A DNA stretch of 64,000 nucleotides from Selaginella moellendorffii (lineage: Eukaryota > Streptophyta > Lycopodiopsida > Selaginellales > Selaginellaceae): positions 3,523,229 to 3,587,228 of the forward strand of contig NW_003314264.1 of assembly GCF_000143415.4 (NCBI RefSeq), read 5' to 3'. The position numbers and the translations under genes were made by a program. This document shows positions 31,687-42,649 of the stretch, one piece after another (the first letter of the stretch is position 1; every line of letters starts with the position of its first letter). The notes beneath the pieces were generated by a model, which was not told where the DNA came from, did not search any database, and saw only the letters and a list, made by a program, of their open reading frames with translations.

Positions 31687-33804
31687 CTATCGATCAAGTC
31701 CGCCCAAGATCACTGGAGATTGATCGAGCTTGGTCTTGCGTCTCATCGCCTTCCGGATAACTAAAACGTCGTCTTTGCTGCCAGCCTCGGCATAGAGATG
31801 GGAGAGGAGTATGTAAGGAGACTCGGCATCCACGTCGGCCTGGACGAAGAAGCCGGCGGCTCGGTTACCTCGCCGTACATCGCCGTGGCTCCGGCAAGCG
31901 CCCAGCAGCGCCATCCAAGCCTCGTAGTTTGGCTCGAATGGCATCGAGTTGACGAGCTCCTCGGCCTCCACGAGTCTCCCACTCCGCGCGAGGAGATCCG
32001 TGAGGCAGACATAGTGATCGTAGATGGGAGTGAGGCCATAGTCGCGGGAGATCGAGTGGAAGTAGCCCCGAGCTCGGTGGAGGAGCCCGGCGTGGCTGCA
32101 GGCCGAGAGGACGTTCACGAAAGTTATGATGTCCGGGACGAGTCCCTCGAGCTCCATGGCGAGGAAGACGTCGAGCGCGGCCTCGCCGTGGCCGTTGCGA
32201 GCGAATGCCGTGAGCATTGCGTTCCAGGAGACCGAGTCCCGGACGGGCATCTGCTGAAACACGGACCAGGCGCCGGCGGCGAGGCCGGATCGACCATACA
32301 TGGTGAGCGCCGCGTTTCCCACCACGACGCTGTCCTGGAGGATCCCCGGGTGGACGATGCTGGCGATGAACGCGCTGCCTTCCTCGGCGTTCGCGATCCT
32401 GGAGCACGCATCGAAGATGGCGATGTATGTCACCGAGTCGGGGCTCACGCCGTGTAAGTCCATGAGCCGGAAGACGTCCATGGCCGACTTGGTATGCCCG
32501 TTTCGGGCATAGCCCGAGATCATGGCGTTCCACGAGACAACGGCACCTTGGGCGAAGGCGTGAGAGATGGTATCTTCGAGCACGGCTCTGGCGTCGTCCA
32601 CTCGACCACTCTGTGAATATGCCGCAATCATGGAGCTGGAGGAGACTGGGTCGCGGTGGTGGATTTTGTCAAAAGCTTGCCTTGCGTCTTCCAGGGAACC
32701 ATTGACGGCGTGGGCTTGGATAATGACGTTGAGAGAGATTTGGTTGTGGCTGGGCATTCGTTGAAAGGCGAGCTTGACGCTTGCGAGACTGGCGTTGTGC
32801 GTAAGCGCTTGGAGAAGTGTGTTCCAGGAGACTATGTCTCTCTGGGGGCTGACGGTGAAAAGCACTTTAGCTTCCTCGAGAAGCCCCTTGGATGAAAAGA
32901 GCTGGATCATGGCGTTCCAGGTGAAGAGATCGCGGTGAGGCATGGTCTGGAAGAGAGCTTTCGCGTGATCAAAATGACCACCCGAGGCGTACGCTTGGAT
33001 CATCGAGTTCCAAGACGCGACGCTTCTGTGCGGCATGATATCGAAGGCCGTCTTGGCGACTTGGAAGCCTGTACTGCTGGAGAACGCAGCGATGAAAACG
33101 TTCCAGAGAACAGAATCTCTCTCGAGCATGGAGTCGAAGAGTGACTTTACGTGAGAAACATGGCCTTTGGCAGCAAATGCTTGCATCATAATCGTTCCGG
33201 CCATGAGACTGATTTCTGGAAGATTGTCAAACACTTCCTGGCAACCGTCAAGGTTAGACATATCGGCGTACGAATTCATCAACGTTGTCCAGGAGATAAC
33301 GTCGCGGGAAGGCATTTGATCAAAAAGACCTTTAGCAACGTCAAGATGCCAGGCTTGGGCATTTGCCTGAATCATAACATTCCATGCAGCAGTGTTTGGC
33401 TCAGGCATCAAGTGAAACAACTCTTTTGCTTCTTCCAGTTTTCCCTTCTGTGAGAAAAATGCAATGATCGAATTCCAGGCAACGACATCTCGACTCGGCA
33501 TTCTCTCAAACGCTATCTTTGCCGACTCCAGATGCCCGTTGTGGGCATATGCACTAAGCAGAATGTTCCACGAAAACTTATTGCGTCGAGCGAGGCGATC
33601 GAACGCTGAATGGGCGTGGATCGCACTTCCACAGCTGCCATACATTTGCACGACGAGATTGCCCAAGTAGAGATTGCCTTGGAGAGAGACATCGCTGAGG
33701 ACCTGGTCGTGGAGACGATGTGCCTGTGGCAACGATTTGCACTGCCGGAGGAGAGAGGCGATCGATTTCTCGTCGGAAATGTGGCTGATGGATCGCGCAA
33801 ACAT
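31687..33804 (-). CDS. PLS-class pentatricopeptide repeat protein, E-type
   Basis: An intronless 705-codon gene. After a short N-terminus with LHDQVL, tandem 31-residue S-type PPRs dominate (pattern ...FERMPSRDVVAWNSII...), followed near the C-terminus by L-type repeats (GVSPDSVTYIAIFDACSRI) and an E-like region (MPFEPNYEAWMALLGACRSHGD, then SPYILLSHLYAEAG). There is no DYW domain. PLS proteins bind single-stranded organelle RNA, one base per repeat, most often for C-to-U editing; those without DYW need a partner or act otherwise. Selaginella is known for a large PPR set and massive organelle editing. The N-terminus (MFARSISHISDEKS) is a weak targeting peptide candidate. The ATG is only 78 bp from the start of RPS13 on the other strand. 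Confidence 0.9.
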   Translation of the reverse strand: MFARSISHISDEKSIASLLRQCKSLPQAHRLHDQVLSDVSLQGNLYLGNLVVQMYGSCGSAIHAHSAFDRLARRNKFSWNILLSAYAHNGHLESAKIAFERMPSRDVVAWNSIIAFFSQKGKLEEAKELFHLMPEPNTAAWNVMIQANAQAWHLDVAKGLFDQMPSRDVISWTTLMNSYADMSNLDGCQEVFDNLPEISLMAGTIMMQAFAAKGHVSHVKSLFDSMLERDSVLWNVFIAAFSSSTGFQVAKTAFDIMPHRSVASWNSMIQAYASGGHFDHAKALFQTMPHRDLFTWNAMIQLFSSKGLLEEAKVLFTVSPQRDIVSWNTLLQALTHNASLASVKLAFQRMPSHNQISLNVIIQAHAVNGSLEDARQAFDKIHHRDPVSSSSMIAAYSQSGRVDDARAVLEDTISHAFAQGAVVSWNAMISGYARNGHTKSAMDVFRLMDLHGVSPDSVTYIAIFDACSRIANAEEGSAFIASIVHPGILQDSVVVGNAALTMYGRSGLAAGAWSVFQQMPVRDSVSWNAMLTAFARNGHGEAALDVFLAMELEGLVPDIITFVNVLSACSHAGLLHRARGYFHSISRDYGLTPIYDHYVCLTDLLARSGRLVEAEELVNSMPFEPNYEAWMALLGACRSHGDVRRGNRAAGFFVQADVDAESPYILLSHLYAEAGSKDDVLVIRKAMRRKTKLDQSPVILGGLDR

Positions 33805-33882
33805 AACCCAAACCCACGATTCATGGAGTTCTTCATCGCCTTCTCATGGAAAAACCGCAAAGAGGGTTTTTTCTGATGCTTG
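33805..33882. promoter_or_regulatory. 78-bp divergent spacer between PPR gene and RPS13
   Basis: The start codons of a minus-strand PPR gene and plus-strand RPS13 face away from each other across only 78 bp. Transcription must start inside this spacer or within the opposite gene, so the promoters overlap. I see no TATA box. Confidence 0.55.
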
Positions 33883-34518
33883 ATGGCTGTGGCGGCGATG
33901 ATCGGTGGTGGCGGTATCGGGAGAGCACGACTCCCAGCTTTCCACCGTGATGGGCGCTTTGCTTTCGATCCATCCTCTCCCCAGGTACTACTTATCTTAA
34001 GAGTAAGCACAACACGATCGATCTATCAGCGAGTGATCAAGCTTTGCCGCTTCTCTTAGTTTGCTCGAGGGCGACTGACGATCCGGAACGCGCGCGTCGC
34101 GAATGTGGAGATCCCAAACAACAAGCGCATCGAGACATCGCTCCAGTACATCCACGGCATCGGCCAGACAACCGCCAGGCAAGTTCTTCTTGACGCTGGG
34201 ATTCTAAACAAGAAAACGCAAGAGCTGTCCGAGGAGGAGCTCTCCAAGATCCGCGACGAAGTTGGCAAGTATATGATCGAAGGAGACCTTGTGAGCTTTC
34301 TTTCTTTCTTTTTGCCTTCTCTGGAGGTTGATCGATCAAAACTCTTGCAGCGGCGATTCAACCAGCTCAACATCCAGCGTTTGATCGATATCAAGTGCTA
34401 TCGGGGGTTGCGACACCTTGCCGGATTGCCAGTCCGAGGCCAAAGAACACGAAACAACTGCCGGACTCGCAAAGGCAAGAGGAGAACCATAGCTGGCAAG
34501 AAGAAACCCACGAGATAA
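33883..34518 (+). CDS. RPS13: Nuclear-encoded organellar (chloroplast-type) ribosomal protein S13
   Basis: Three exons (33883-33984, 34060-34290, 34351-34518) give 166 residues, close to land-plant plastid S13 precursors. Exon 1 (34 codons) is rich in Ala, Gly and Arg with few acidic residues, as in a transit peptide. The mature part has [21 protein letters not shown] (helix-turn-helix region), [20 protein letters not shown] and a basic tail ending GKKKPTR. Bacterial-type S13 sits in the head of the small ribosomal subunit, contacting the P-site tRNA and S19. Introns are 75 and 60 nt with GT-AG ends. The 60-nt intron is in frame without a stop, so retention would add 20 residues between GDL and RRF. 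The last exon ends 19 bp from the stop of the convergent PPR gene. A mitochondrial destination is less likely but not excluded. Confidence 0.9.
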
Positions 34519-34537
34519 GTTTGTGTTCAAGATGCAA

Positions 34538-37411
34538 TCAACCGCAGCTTGCTTCCGCGTGTAGATTCGATATCAGAACATACGGCAGTGCATTCTCCGG
34601 ATCCAAGCGACGAATTCTATCGCCAGCTCGCGATGCTCGAGGTCCATCGCCATGGCTCTTGCAAGCGGCCAGATAAGTCGTCCAAGTTGCGGGATCACTC
34701 GACAATGCTTTGATATCCACCGGCATAACTCCGATCAGATCCTCGGCCTCCTGGAGCTGGCCAGTTCGTCCCATGAGATCCACCATGCAGACATAGTGAT
34801 CCTCCCTGGGACAGACGTTATAGTCGGCTCGCATGGAAGCAAAGTATTCCTGTGCTCGTCCAAGCAATCCGGCATGGCTGCAAGCCGAGAGGATGCTCAC
34901 GAAGGTGACGCTGCTGGGCTTGACCCCCTCGAGCTCCATGGCTTGGACGATCTCCAGAGCTCTCCTCCAGCCACCATTTTGAGCGAAAGCCGCGATCGCG
35001 ATGCTCCACGACACTTCCGTCCGGTGAGGCATGCTCTGGAAGAGCTTCCACGCTCGGCCCGGCGATCCACACTTGGCGTACATGTTCATCACGCTGTTGG
35101 CAACGATCGTCTGGAGCTCCATCCCCGATTCCGCGACGCAGGAGTGGATGATCTCGCAAGTTTTGAGGCTGGCCACCATGGACCCGGCCTCGAGGACGCT
35201 GAGCAGCGTCTTGGAGTTTGGCTTGACGGCCTCGAGGTCCATCTTCAGGAAGACGTTGATCGCTGCTCGCCAGTCTAAGTTGTGGACGAACCCGGCGATG
35301 AGCGCGTTCCAGGCCGCGACGTTCGTGCGGTGGTCCATTCGCTGGAAGATCTCGGTGGCTTTAGTCGTGTCCCCGGCTTGAGCGTAGGCCGAGATCATCG
35401 TCGTCCAGGTGATGGAAGTTCTGTGAGACATGGATTCGAAGAGCTCGCCTGCTTCTCTCGCCGCTCCAGCAATGGCGCAGGCCTGGAGCATCGCGTTGCA
35501 ACACACGGTGGTCTTCTCCGAGTCGGGCATCGATTCGAAGAGTCGCTTGGCGTCGAGGAACCGATCGCTCTGCGCGTAGGCTAAGATCATCACCGTACAG
35601 CACACAGCGCTGTGGTATTCGAGACACTTGAAAGCTCGGATCGCAGCATCGATTCTCCCGTTTTGAGCATACGCTGTGATGATGGTGATGACCGAGGAGA
35701 CTTCGCGCTTGGGGAGTTTCTGGAAGAGATTCTCCGCTTCGTGGAGGCGGCCGTTCTGGGCATACGCTTGGATCATCGCGTTCCACAAGAAAACGTTCCT
35801 CTGGGGAGCTCCGAGAAAGAATTCTTGAGCATTTTCTATCATCTCGCTGTCGGAGATGGCCGCCACCATGATTGTCCACACAACAACGTCGTGCTGCGGC
35901 ATTCTCTCAAACATCTCTCTCGCGAGATCAAAGCTCTTGTTCTGCGAGTAAGCGTGGACCATGGCTGTCCAGGAGATGATGTTCTTCCGCTCAAAGCGAT
36001 CAAACAGTGATTTCGCATCAAAGGCATACCCGTTTTGGGCATACGCTCCGATCATAGTCGTCCACGAGACAACGTCCCTCTTAGTCATGCGATCAAACAC
36101 AAGCTTCGCATTTTCAAGGTCGCCATTGAGGGAGTACGCCTGAAGCATCGCATTTTCGCAAGCTAGGCTCTTCCAAGGAAGAGACTCAAACAGGTTCTTG
36201 GCCTGTTCGATATGCCCGCCTTGGGCATACGCCGAAACCATTATAGTCCACGATACGGAATCCTGGAGTGGCATGGAATCAAAAAACTTTCTGGCTTCTT
36301 GAACATTTCCGCAAAGATTTTGGAGCTGAAGAGCGGAGTTTAGTGTCATCGAGCTGTGAGAAGGCATCCTTTCAAACAATTGCTTAGCGGGTTCTGCATG
36401 CCCGTGCTGGGCATACGCCTGGAACATCGCACTCCACGAGACAACGTTCTTATGCGGCATCAAATCAAAGCACCTCCTTGCTTTGTGAGGATCATCAAAC
36501 TCGCCATAGACTGTGATCATCGCCGTCCACGAGAAAACGTCGCGCTCCGGCATCGTGGAGAAGATCTCCTCGCATTGACCTACACCGGCATTTGCTTGGA
36601 GCATTGCGTTCCACGAGACAAGATTTCTATGGGGCATTCTCAGGAACACGCTGTAAGATTCTTGAAGATAGCCATTTTGGGCATAGCCAGCAGCAATAGC
36701 CGTCCACGAAATAAGATTTCTTTCTGGCATAGAGTCAAACAAAGACCTCGTTTTGTCAAGATGCCCAAAATGGGCATATGCTGTAAGCATAACAGACCAA
36801 GAAACATGGCTGTGCTCTGGCATATAATGGAATATCTCTTGAGCGAGATCTAAGTTATTGCTAGCAGAGGCTTGAATCAAAGTATTCCAGGACATGTAAT
36901 CCCTCTCGGGCATCATGTAGAACAAATCATTTGCTTCTTCCAAATGCCCTCTTTGGGCATATGCTGAAAGGAGAGAATTCCAGGTGACAGTGTCGCGCTC
37001 CGGCATTCTATCAAAAAGCCCTTTCGATTCACCCACAGCATTGTTTTGGATGCACGCAGTAATGATGATGTTCCAGGAGAAGGCGTTGCGGCGCTGGATC
37101 CTCGCGAATGCCGAGAAGCAATCGCGGAGGCAGCCACAGGTACCATACATTCGGACGAGGAGATTTCCCAGGAATGTGTCGCGTTCGGAGCCCATCACCT
37201 GGAGCTCGGCGTGGATTTGCCTTCCGCGGAGGAGATCCCTCGAGCTGCTGCATTGGCGGAGAATAGAGGCGAATGTAGCGTTGTTTGCTGGCGATTCTGG
37301 CGATTCGAGCCATGGCGGAGCTTGATATCTCAGAGAATTCGTGGAGGAGTAGCGCGCGACTCTCAGGCGACTGGGTTTTGGCGAATTCAAACGAATGCCG
37401 CATACGAGCAT
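34538..37411 (-). CDS. PLS-class pentatricopeptide repeat protein, E-type, very long
   Basis: An intronless 957-codon gene. The N-terminus (MLVCGIRLNSPKPSRLRVAR) is basic and lacks acidic residues, like an organelle presequence. Roughly two dozen repeats follow, nearly all 31-residue S-type (FDRMPERDTVTWNSLLSAYA pattern), with L-type repeats only near the end (LEAVKPNSKTLLSVLEAGSM, LEGVKPSSVTFVSILSACSH) and an incomplete E region ending AEASCG. Seen from the sequence: no DYW domain. Known from the family: organelle RNA binding and usually RNA editing or processing. The excess of S motifs (SS-type array) resembles its neighbour at 31687-33804, suggesting a local duplication. Its stop is 19 bp from that of RPS13 and its start about 83 bp from the proposed start of the next PPR gene. 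Confidence 0.9.
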   Translation of the reverse strand: MLVCGIRLNSPKPSRLRVARYSSTNSLRYQAPPWLESPESPANNATFASILRQCSSSRDLLRGRQIHAELQVMGSERDTFLGNLLVRMYGTCGCLRDCFSAFARIQRRNAFSWNIIITACIQNNAVGESKGLFDRMPERDTVTWNSLLSAYAQRGHLEEANDLFYMMPERDYMSWNTLIQASASNNLDLAQEIFHYMPEHSHVSWSVMLTAYAHFGHLDKTRSLFDSMPERNLISWTAIAAGYAQNGYLQESYSVFLRMPHRNLVSWNAMLQANAGVGQCEEIFSTMPERDVFSWTAMITVYGEFDDPHKARRCFDLMPHKNVVSWSAMFQAYAQHGHAEPAKQLFERMPSHSSMTLNSALQLQNLCGNVQEARKFFDSMPLQDSVSWTIMVSAYAQGGHIEQAKNLFESLPWKSLACENAMLQAYSLNGDLENAKLVFDRMTKRDVVSWTTMIGAYAQNGYAFDAKSLFDRFERKNIISWTAMVHAYSQNKSFDLAREMFERMPQHDVVVWTIMVAAISDSEMIENAQEFFLGAPQRNVFLWNAMIQAYAQNGRLHEAENLFQKLPKREVSSVITIITAYAQNGRIDAAIRAFKCLEYHSAVCCTVMILAYAQSDRFLDAKRLFESMPDSEKTTVCCNAMLQACAIAGAAREAGELFESMSHRTSITWTTMISAYAQAGDTTKATEIFQRMDHRTNVAAWNALIAGFVHNLDWRAAINVFLKMDLEAVKPNSKTLLSVLEAGSMVASLKTCEIIHSCVAESGMELQTIVANSVMNMYAKCGSPGRAWKLFQSMPHRTEVSWSIAIAAFAQNGGWRRALEIVQAMELEGVKPSSVTFVSILSACSHAGLLGRAQEYFASMRADYNVCPREDHYVCMVDLMGRTGQLQEAEDLIGVMPVDIKALSSDPATWTTYLAACKSHGDGPRASRAGDRIRRLDPENALPYVLISNLHAEASCG

Positions 37412-37494
37412 TCAATATTTAGGGTTCTTGGCCATCGCGCGTCGCGCTTGCGAGGATGATCGTGCCGCTATCGATGGCGATGTGAAAGATTTCC
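37412..37494. promoter_or_regulatory. 83-bp divergent spacer between two PPR genes
   Basis: This spacer separates the ATG at 37411 (minus) from the proposed ATG at 37495 (plus). If the plus-strand start is right, it must hold both core promoters. GCGCGTCGCGC-like palindromic sequence lies at 37438-37448. Confidence 0.4.
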
Positions 37495-39895
37495 ATGCGG
37501 AAGGCCGGGGCGACGAATGTAAGCGCTCTCTTGAACGCTTTGGATCGCATTTCACGCTTTTCTTGCTCAGTGGAGCAGCAGCACTCTTGATCTAGAGCAT
37601 TTCTTCTCGGGAGATACCCAGTATCCTGCCAGTTCTCATCGGGTGTGCTTGGCGAGGAGGAGGAGGAGCTCCTCGATTTCATGGAGCTCCAATTCGAGAG
37701 CTCCTTGCCCGGAATCCAGCCAAGGTTTCAGGTACTGCGACGACGGGCAGCTCGTGAGGGTAGAAAAGATTCTAGCTGCATTGAAGGTTTGCAGCAACTC
37801 CAAGGATCTCAAGCAGGGCAGGATCATTCACGCCGATGCCACTAGCAGTGGCGATATCTCCGACTTCTACGTTGCAAACAGCCTCATCAACATGTATGCG
37901 AAGTGTGGAAGCATGGCCGACGCTCGCCAGGTCTTTGACGCCATGAAAGCTCGCACCGCAGCTTCGTGGACCGCCTTGATGTTTGGCTATGCCGAGAACG
38001 GGCATCCGGAGCTAGCTCTGGAGCTTTTCCAGCGGATGATACAGCTCGACTACGCTCCAGATGCCAGGAGTTTGGTTGCTGCTGTCCAGGCGTGCATCAA
38101 AATGGCCGAGGCTGAAGATGGCAAGAGAGTTGGAGGTAAGAGCTTGAAGCTCCAAGCACTGGAGAACGGAATGGCGATTCACTATGAAGCTGCGAAGTTG
38201 GGTGGGATGGACACGGATATCTTCGTCGGGAACACGCTCGTCAACTTATATGCCAAGTGTGGGAGCATGGTGGAAGCTCGCAGGATCTTTGACAGGATTA
38301 AGTTCCACAATGTGGTGTCTTGGACGTCGCTGCTCATGGGATACGCCGAGAATGGGGAAGGGGAGCTGGTTCTAGCGCTCTTCTCTTCGATTCAAGAAGA
38401 ACGAGGGCCCTGCGCACCGAATGCTCGAACTTACGTCGCTGCTCTGAAAGCTTGCACGAATCTAGCCGAGGCCGAAGAGGGACAGCAGGTTGATGGAAGG
38501 ATTGTAAAGATGAGGAGCCTGGAAAAGGGTCTGGCATTGCACTCTCGAGCTGCAAAGCTCGGTTTCGTGGAGAACATGTACCTGGCCAGCACTCTGGTGG
38601 ACATGTATGCCAGATGTGGGAGCTTGCTCGATGCTCGAGAGGCGTTTGAGAGGATGCCAAATCGAGACGTGGTGTCTTGGAACGTTCTCATATTGCGATA
38701 CGTAGACAGTGGTGACGGAGAGCAGGCTTTGGAGTCGTTCGCTCGGATGAGCGGTCGAGCAGACTCGCTCAGCTGCGTTGCTGCCTTGAAAGCTTGCACA
38801 AACTTGGCTGATAGAGAAGAGAGCAGAGAACTGGATGGCAAGATGGTGAAGGTGAAAAGCCTGGAGAGGGGCATGGCAGTCTACTCGCTAGCAAGACGAA
38901 AAGGCTTCCATACGGACATCTTCGTAGCCAACACTACCATCGACATGTATGGGAAATGCAGGGTCACAGCTGACGCGCGCAAGGTGTTCGACAGGATGCC
39001 GCTCCGGACTCTGGTTTCCTACAACGCTCTGATGCTGGGATACGCAGAAAATCAGGAAGGGAAGCTCGGGTTAGATCTGCTGGCAGAAATGGATTCAGAC
39101 AGATCACTCTTGGAAGAACCAGATGGCCGGACTTTCGCTGCTGCTCTTAAGTCTTGCGGGAGTGAGGCATCGCTGCAAGCTGGAAAATACGTCCACGCTC
39201 GTGTCTGCAGCTCCAGCCTTGAGACGGATGCGGTTCTAGTTACATGCTTGCTTCACGCCTACGGAAAGTGTGGGAGTTTGGTCGACGCTCATCTGGTTTT
39301 TGACTCGGTTTCTGGGAGAGTGTTGGAAACTTGGACAGCGCTTATGGCAGGATACAGTCAGCTAGGAGACACGGAACAGGTATTCGATCTCTTTTATATG
39401 ATGCGAGACGAAGGCTTGCAGCCAGACGGAATAACTTTCGTCTGTCTTCTTACAGTTTGCAGCCATGGCGGCCTCGTGGAGACGGGAAAGAAGCTTTTCC
39501 GCGCAATGATATCGACATACAGGATTAAACCTTTCATCGAGCACTACCACTGCATGGTGGATATCCTGGGACGAGCCAACGAATTGGATGCCGCTCTAGC
39601 ATTGGTGGACGAGATGCCTTTTAAGCCGAGTGCCGTGACATGGATGACGGTCCTAGGTGCCTGCGTGAAGTGGAAAAATGTGGCGGTCGGGAGGATCGCA
39701 TTCGAGGCTCTGCTGGAAATCGACGAGAAGGATGCTGCGAGCTACATGCTTATGGCGGCCCTTTACCGCAGCACAGGAATGTGGAAAGAGCAGTCTGTGG
39801 TGGAAGAGATGAGAATGGCAGCACAGGCCTGGGCCAAGACGGGGCGTAGTTGGACGGATCAAGCTGGAATGGTTCATAAGTTCGTGCCGGATTGA
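37495..39895 (+). CDS. PLS-class pentatricopeptide repeat protein, E/E+-type
   Basis: The PPR body is one long frame from about 37571 to 39895 with no early in-frame ATG. I propose a 24-nt first exon (37495-37518), a 52-nt GT-AG intron (37519-37570) and exon 2 from 37571, which keeps phase; this start is inference. Repeats follow the P-L-S pattern (MYAKCGSMADARQVFDAM, ...VSWTSLLMGYAENG). Between L repeats is an extra segment of the type EEGQQVDGRIVKMRSLEKG, seen three times (near residues 180, 300 and 420 of the body), which marks this as a different subfamily from its neighbours. The C-terminus has E-type repeats and an E+-like end (GRSWTDQAGMVHKFVPD) without DYW. The predicted role is organelle RNA binding, perhaps recruiting a separate DYW deaminase. 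Confidence 0.85.
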
Positions 39896-40869
39896 AGCGA
39901 AGCAGGAGAAGACCTTGTAATCCTCTAAACGCATGTTCAACAGCGACAGAGGTAAATCTCAGTTTGTTTCCTTATATCGACCTCTTTGACTAAAAGCTTT
40001 TTTTTGCAGAGCGTGCATTTGAGCAACGAATTGATTTGTTAGAGCCTCCCTGATGGTTGGAGCTCCAGAAACATTGCAAAGAGAGTGAAGGTAATGCGGG
40101 AGTGTTATATTATAATTAGATGATGATAAGTAGTTTAACGTGAGTCTCCATCATCACACTTTAATGTCTTGTTCTCCAGAACCAAACCATTCCCTTCCCA
40201 GTATATGTCCAAAGAGTTGAGGATGCTCCGAAGTACATAATGGAAGTTTTTCGATTCCAATTGCAATGTATGCTCTCTGTTATTTGACTATGTATTCACC
40301 AGGCCAATCTGTAATACCCAATGAATTAAAGCTGGTTTCATTTATGGTTCCAGATGAAATGGTTTTAGAGGTAAGCACATTACTACATTGAATAAGTAAA
40401 CTTCCTTGATTGGTAACTTGAAAAATACAAGAATCCCCTTAACTAGTGAATCTATTTAATATTTGTCTAGTGAAAGGTGCAATGGAAATGCATAATGTAC
40501 ATCTACCAGTTGCAGAGATAATTATTTTGATTATATAATACAAAATTGCAATCTATTTGTATAACAAGACTGTATTATTGGAAACCAATGCCTCATTAGA
40601 CAATGTTGTTGGAGCTGGAAAATGGATTTTCTGCAGATTGCAAGACTTTACAACATCACCTCCTTTTGGAAGGATGAAAGGCAATTAAGGCTTTCTAATT
40701 AATGAGCCAAAATCTGGAGGAACATCAAAAAGAGGCATTAGGTGGTGCAACTTGTTTTTGATCTTTTTATATTAAGTGCTTTAACTACTATGTATATACA
40801 ATTTCTAGAAGATTAGCCTATTGAATGTCATATAAAAACTCATAAACTTGTAATCCAACTTGGTGAAGT
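39896..40869. other. Intergenic, no gene recognised
   Basis: The first 200 bp should hold the 3' UTR of the PPR gene. The rest becomes AT-rich with no readable frame and leads into decayed retrotransposon sequence. Confidence 0.45.
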
Positions 40870-42235
40870 ACTTAATACAATCCCTTTCACTAAATAAGGT
40901 GCCTTTTAAACAAACCATATATTATAAAATTGGGAAAGCAAATCAATACCAAATTATCCATTTTGTACTTTGTAGGTGGATGATGATAGGAATTATAGTG
41001 TTATTGTTGTCCCACTTATACATAGCCCAAATATTTAGTAAACTCTAATATTCTCAAAACCTAACATTGGGCAGCTCGTAGCAATTTCAAAGATAAAGTC
41101 AACTTTGTTAGCAACATTAGATTATGACCATATAAAAATTTATATGGTAAAGCACTAATAAAACTTTGTACCCTTATAACATACATATACTAAAGAGACA
41201 ATGAATAACCATTTCAAGATAAATGTTGAAAGTTCATATATTTTGCAATCATCTATTTGAAAGTCTGAACAAGCTATTTTACCAACCCATCCATCTGTTA
41301 ATGACAAACACTCATGAAAGTGTGATGTATTATTAATTAAGATATTAAGATGTGAAATGCTTTAGCTATAAATGAAAGCTATTATATAAGAGAATTTGTT
41401 CCGTACAAAATTGTTAAAATACCACTTTATTGAGGAGAAAGTATCCAATAATACTTGCAGATACATTAGCAAAAACGCCACCTTCCACTTAATGAATCAA
41501 GTATTCAAAGACAATAATGACATACTTGTTGTAAGCAATAAACCGTGGAAAAACCCCCATTAAATCAAATGCTAATAACTAAAAAAAATGCAAAACTACA
41601 ATTGACTTTATCTGTCCTTTTGTAGTATGAGAGGGAGTATTATAAGCTTGGCACCAAACACTATATACTGGATAATATTATATTGCATCTTTAGCTAAAA
41701 GAAAGACTTATGTAGCTTCTCAATCACACGACAATGTCCCATGTGCCCACCTAGAATAATAAAGTTATAATAGGCATATAGAAAGTATGGAATAAAGATC
41801 GAAGCATCGCTAACTATGAATGATTATCAGGATCAGTCCCCACAAAATAAAGAAGGTCATTCTTAAAGCAATATTGAGAATGTAAATGTTAAAATGACAA
41901 GTCATTAGCAAGTGATGTAGAATTCTTAAACTCATCACAAAGCCTTCGGATCGACAACTTAACCTTTTATAAAGAGAAGGTAAATTTTATTCCATACTTT
42001 GTGGACACTAAATATCAAGTATAACAATAAAAATTTACTAAGATTGGAACAATAACTTTATCAAAAATAAAAGAAAAAAGAGAGAGGAGCTTAAAAAAAG
42101 GTATCAACATTAAATATAAAATTCCCTAAGTGATGAATAATTTTGAAATTATATATTTAATGCTTTAGAGTCTACCAAACAATACAACTAACCAAGTTTT
42201 TCTACTTCAATAATGAAGTAATTAGCTTGAGAACC
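40870..42235 (-). pseudogene. Decayed Ty3/gypsy pol fragment (RNase H end and integrase)
   Basis: Reading the minus strand with frameshifts gives, from right to left, a TLKH/IYNF stretch near 42150, a long spacer and an integrase finger-like GGHMGHCRVIEKLHKSF near 41700-41760, followed by integrase-core-like hydrophobic stretches near 41500-41600. The same order of motifs occurs on the plus strand at 23400-24200, so both belong to one old family. Many stops; no function expected. Confidence 0.65.
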
Positions 42236-42640
42236 ATGTAAATATGCATGAAGTTGTCGTAAATATGACTTTGGGTATCGAAATTACCTGTCGGCCAGTC
42301 CTTACAGACACTCTTTCCTTACTGCTATGACAACAGGAGGTCAGTATTGCTAAACCTTTTATCAGTCCCTCTTGTGCTAGTGGAGTTAACTGGGCATTTC
42401 GAGTGTACTTAAACTGGACAAGCATAAAGACGAAATTCCTATGTACTATTAACTAAGCATACTTAACCTGGTAAAGAGTTCCCGTCTCGTTGTGTCTTGC
42501 ACTAGCTAGTGACAAGAACCCTCGCATATTAAGACTAATCCTTCAATATTGCTATATGATGGCTTATCGTGTCTGCTAAACATCTTCACTATCATGCCTT
42601 TTGTGTTAGTTTTATTCAACTCATTCACAATCTCCATAAG
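42236..42640 (+). repeat. C-type LTR fragment, inverted
   Basis: This stretch is the reverse complement of about 42955-43316. Clear landmarks are ACCTGTCGGCCAGTCCTTA near 42289 and ATCAGTCCCTCTTGTGCTAG near 42361, matching the complements of the same motifs near 43190-43290. With the next copy it forms a large inverted repeat. Confidence 0.75.
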
Positions 42641-42649
42641 TCCAATTCA

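Noticed and set aside
31798-32533. Long frames antisense to the PPR gene at 31687-33804
   Set aside because: They are shadows of a GC-rich repeat-coding gene; the PPR reading has clear family motifs.
34105-34107. S13 starting at 34105
   Set aside because: The codon is GTG; the frame continues upstream through [10 protein letters not shown] to a splice acceptor, and a phase-matched first exon with an ATG lies at 33883.
37643-37645. Start of the 37.6-39.9 kb PPR gene at 37643
   Set aside because: The codon is GTG and the frame is open further up to 37535 without an ATG; a short upstream exon fits better.
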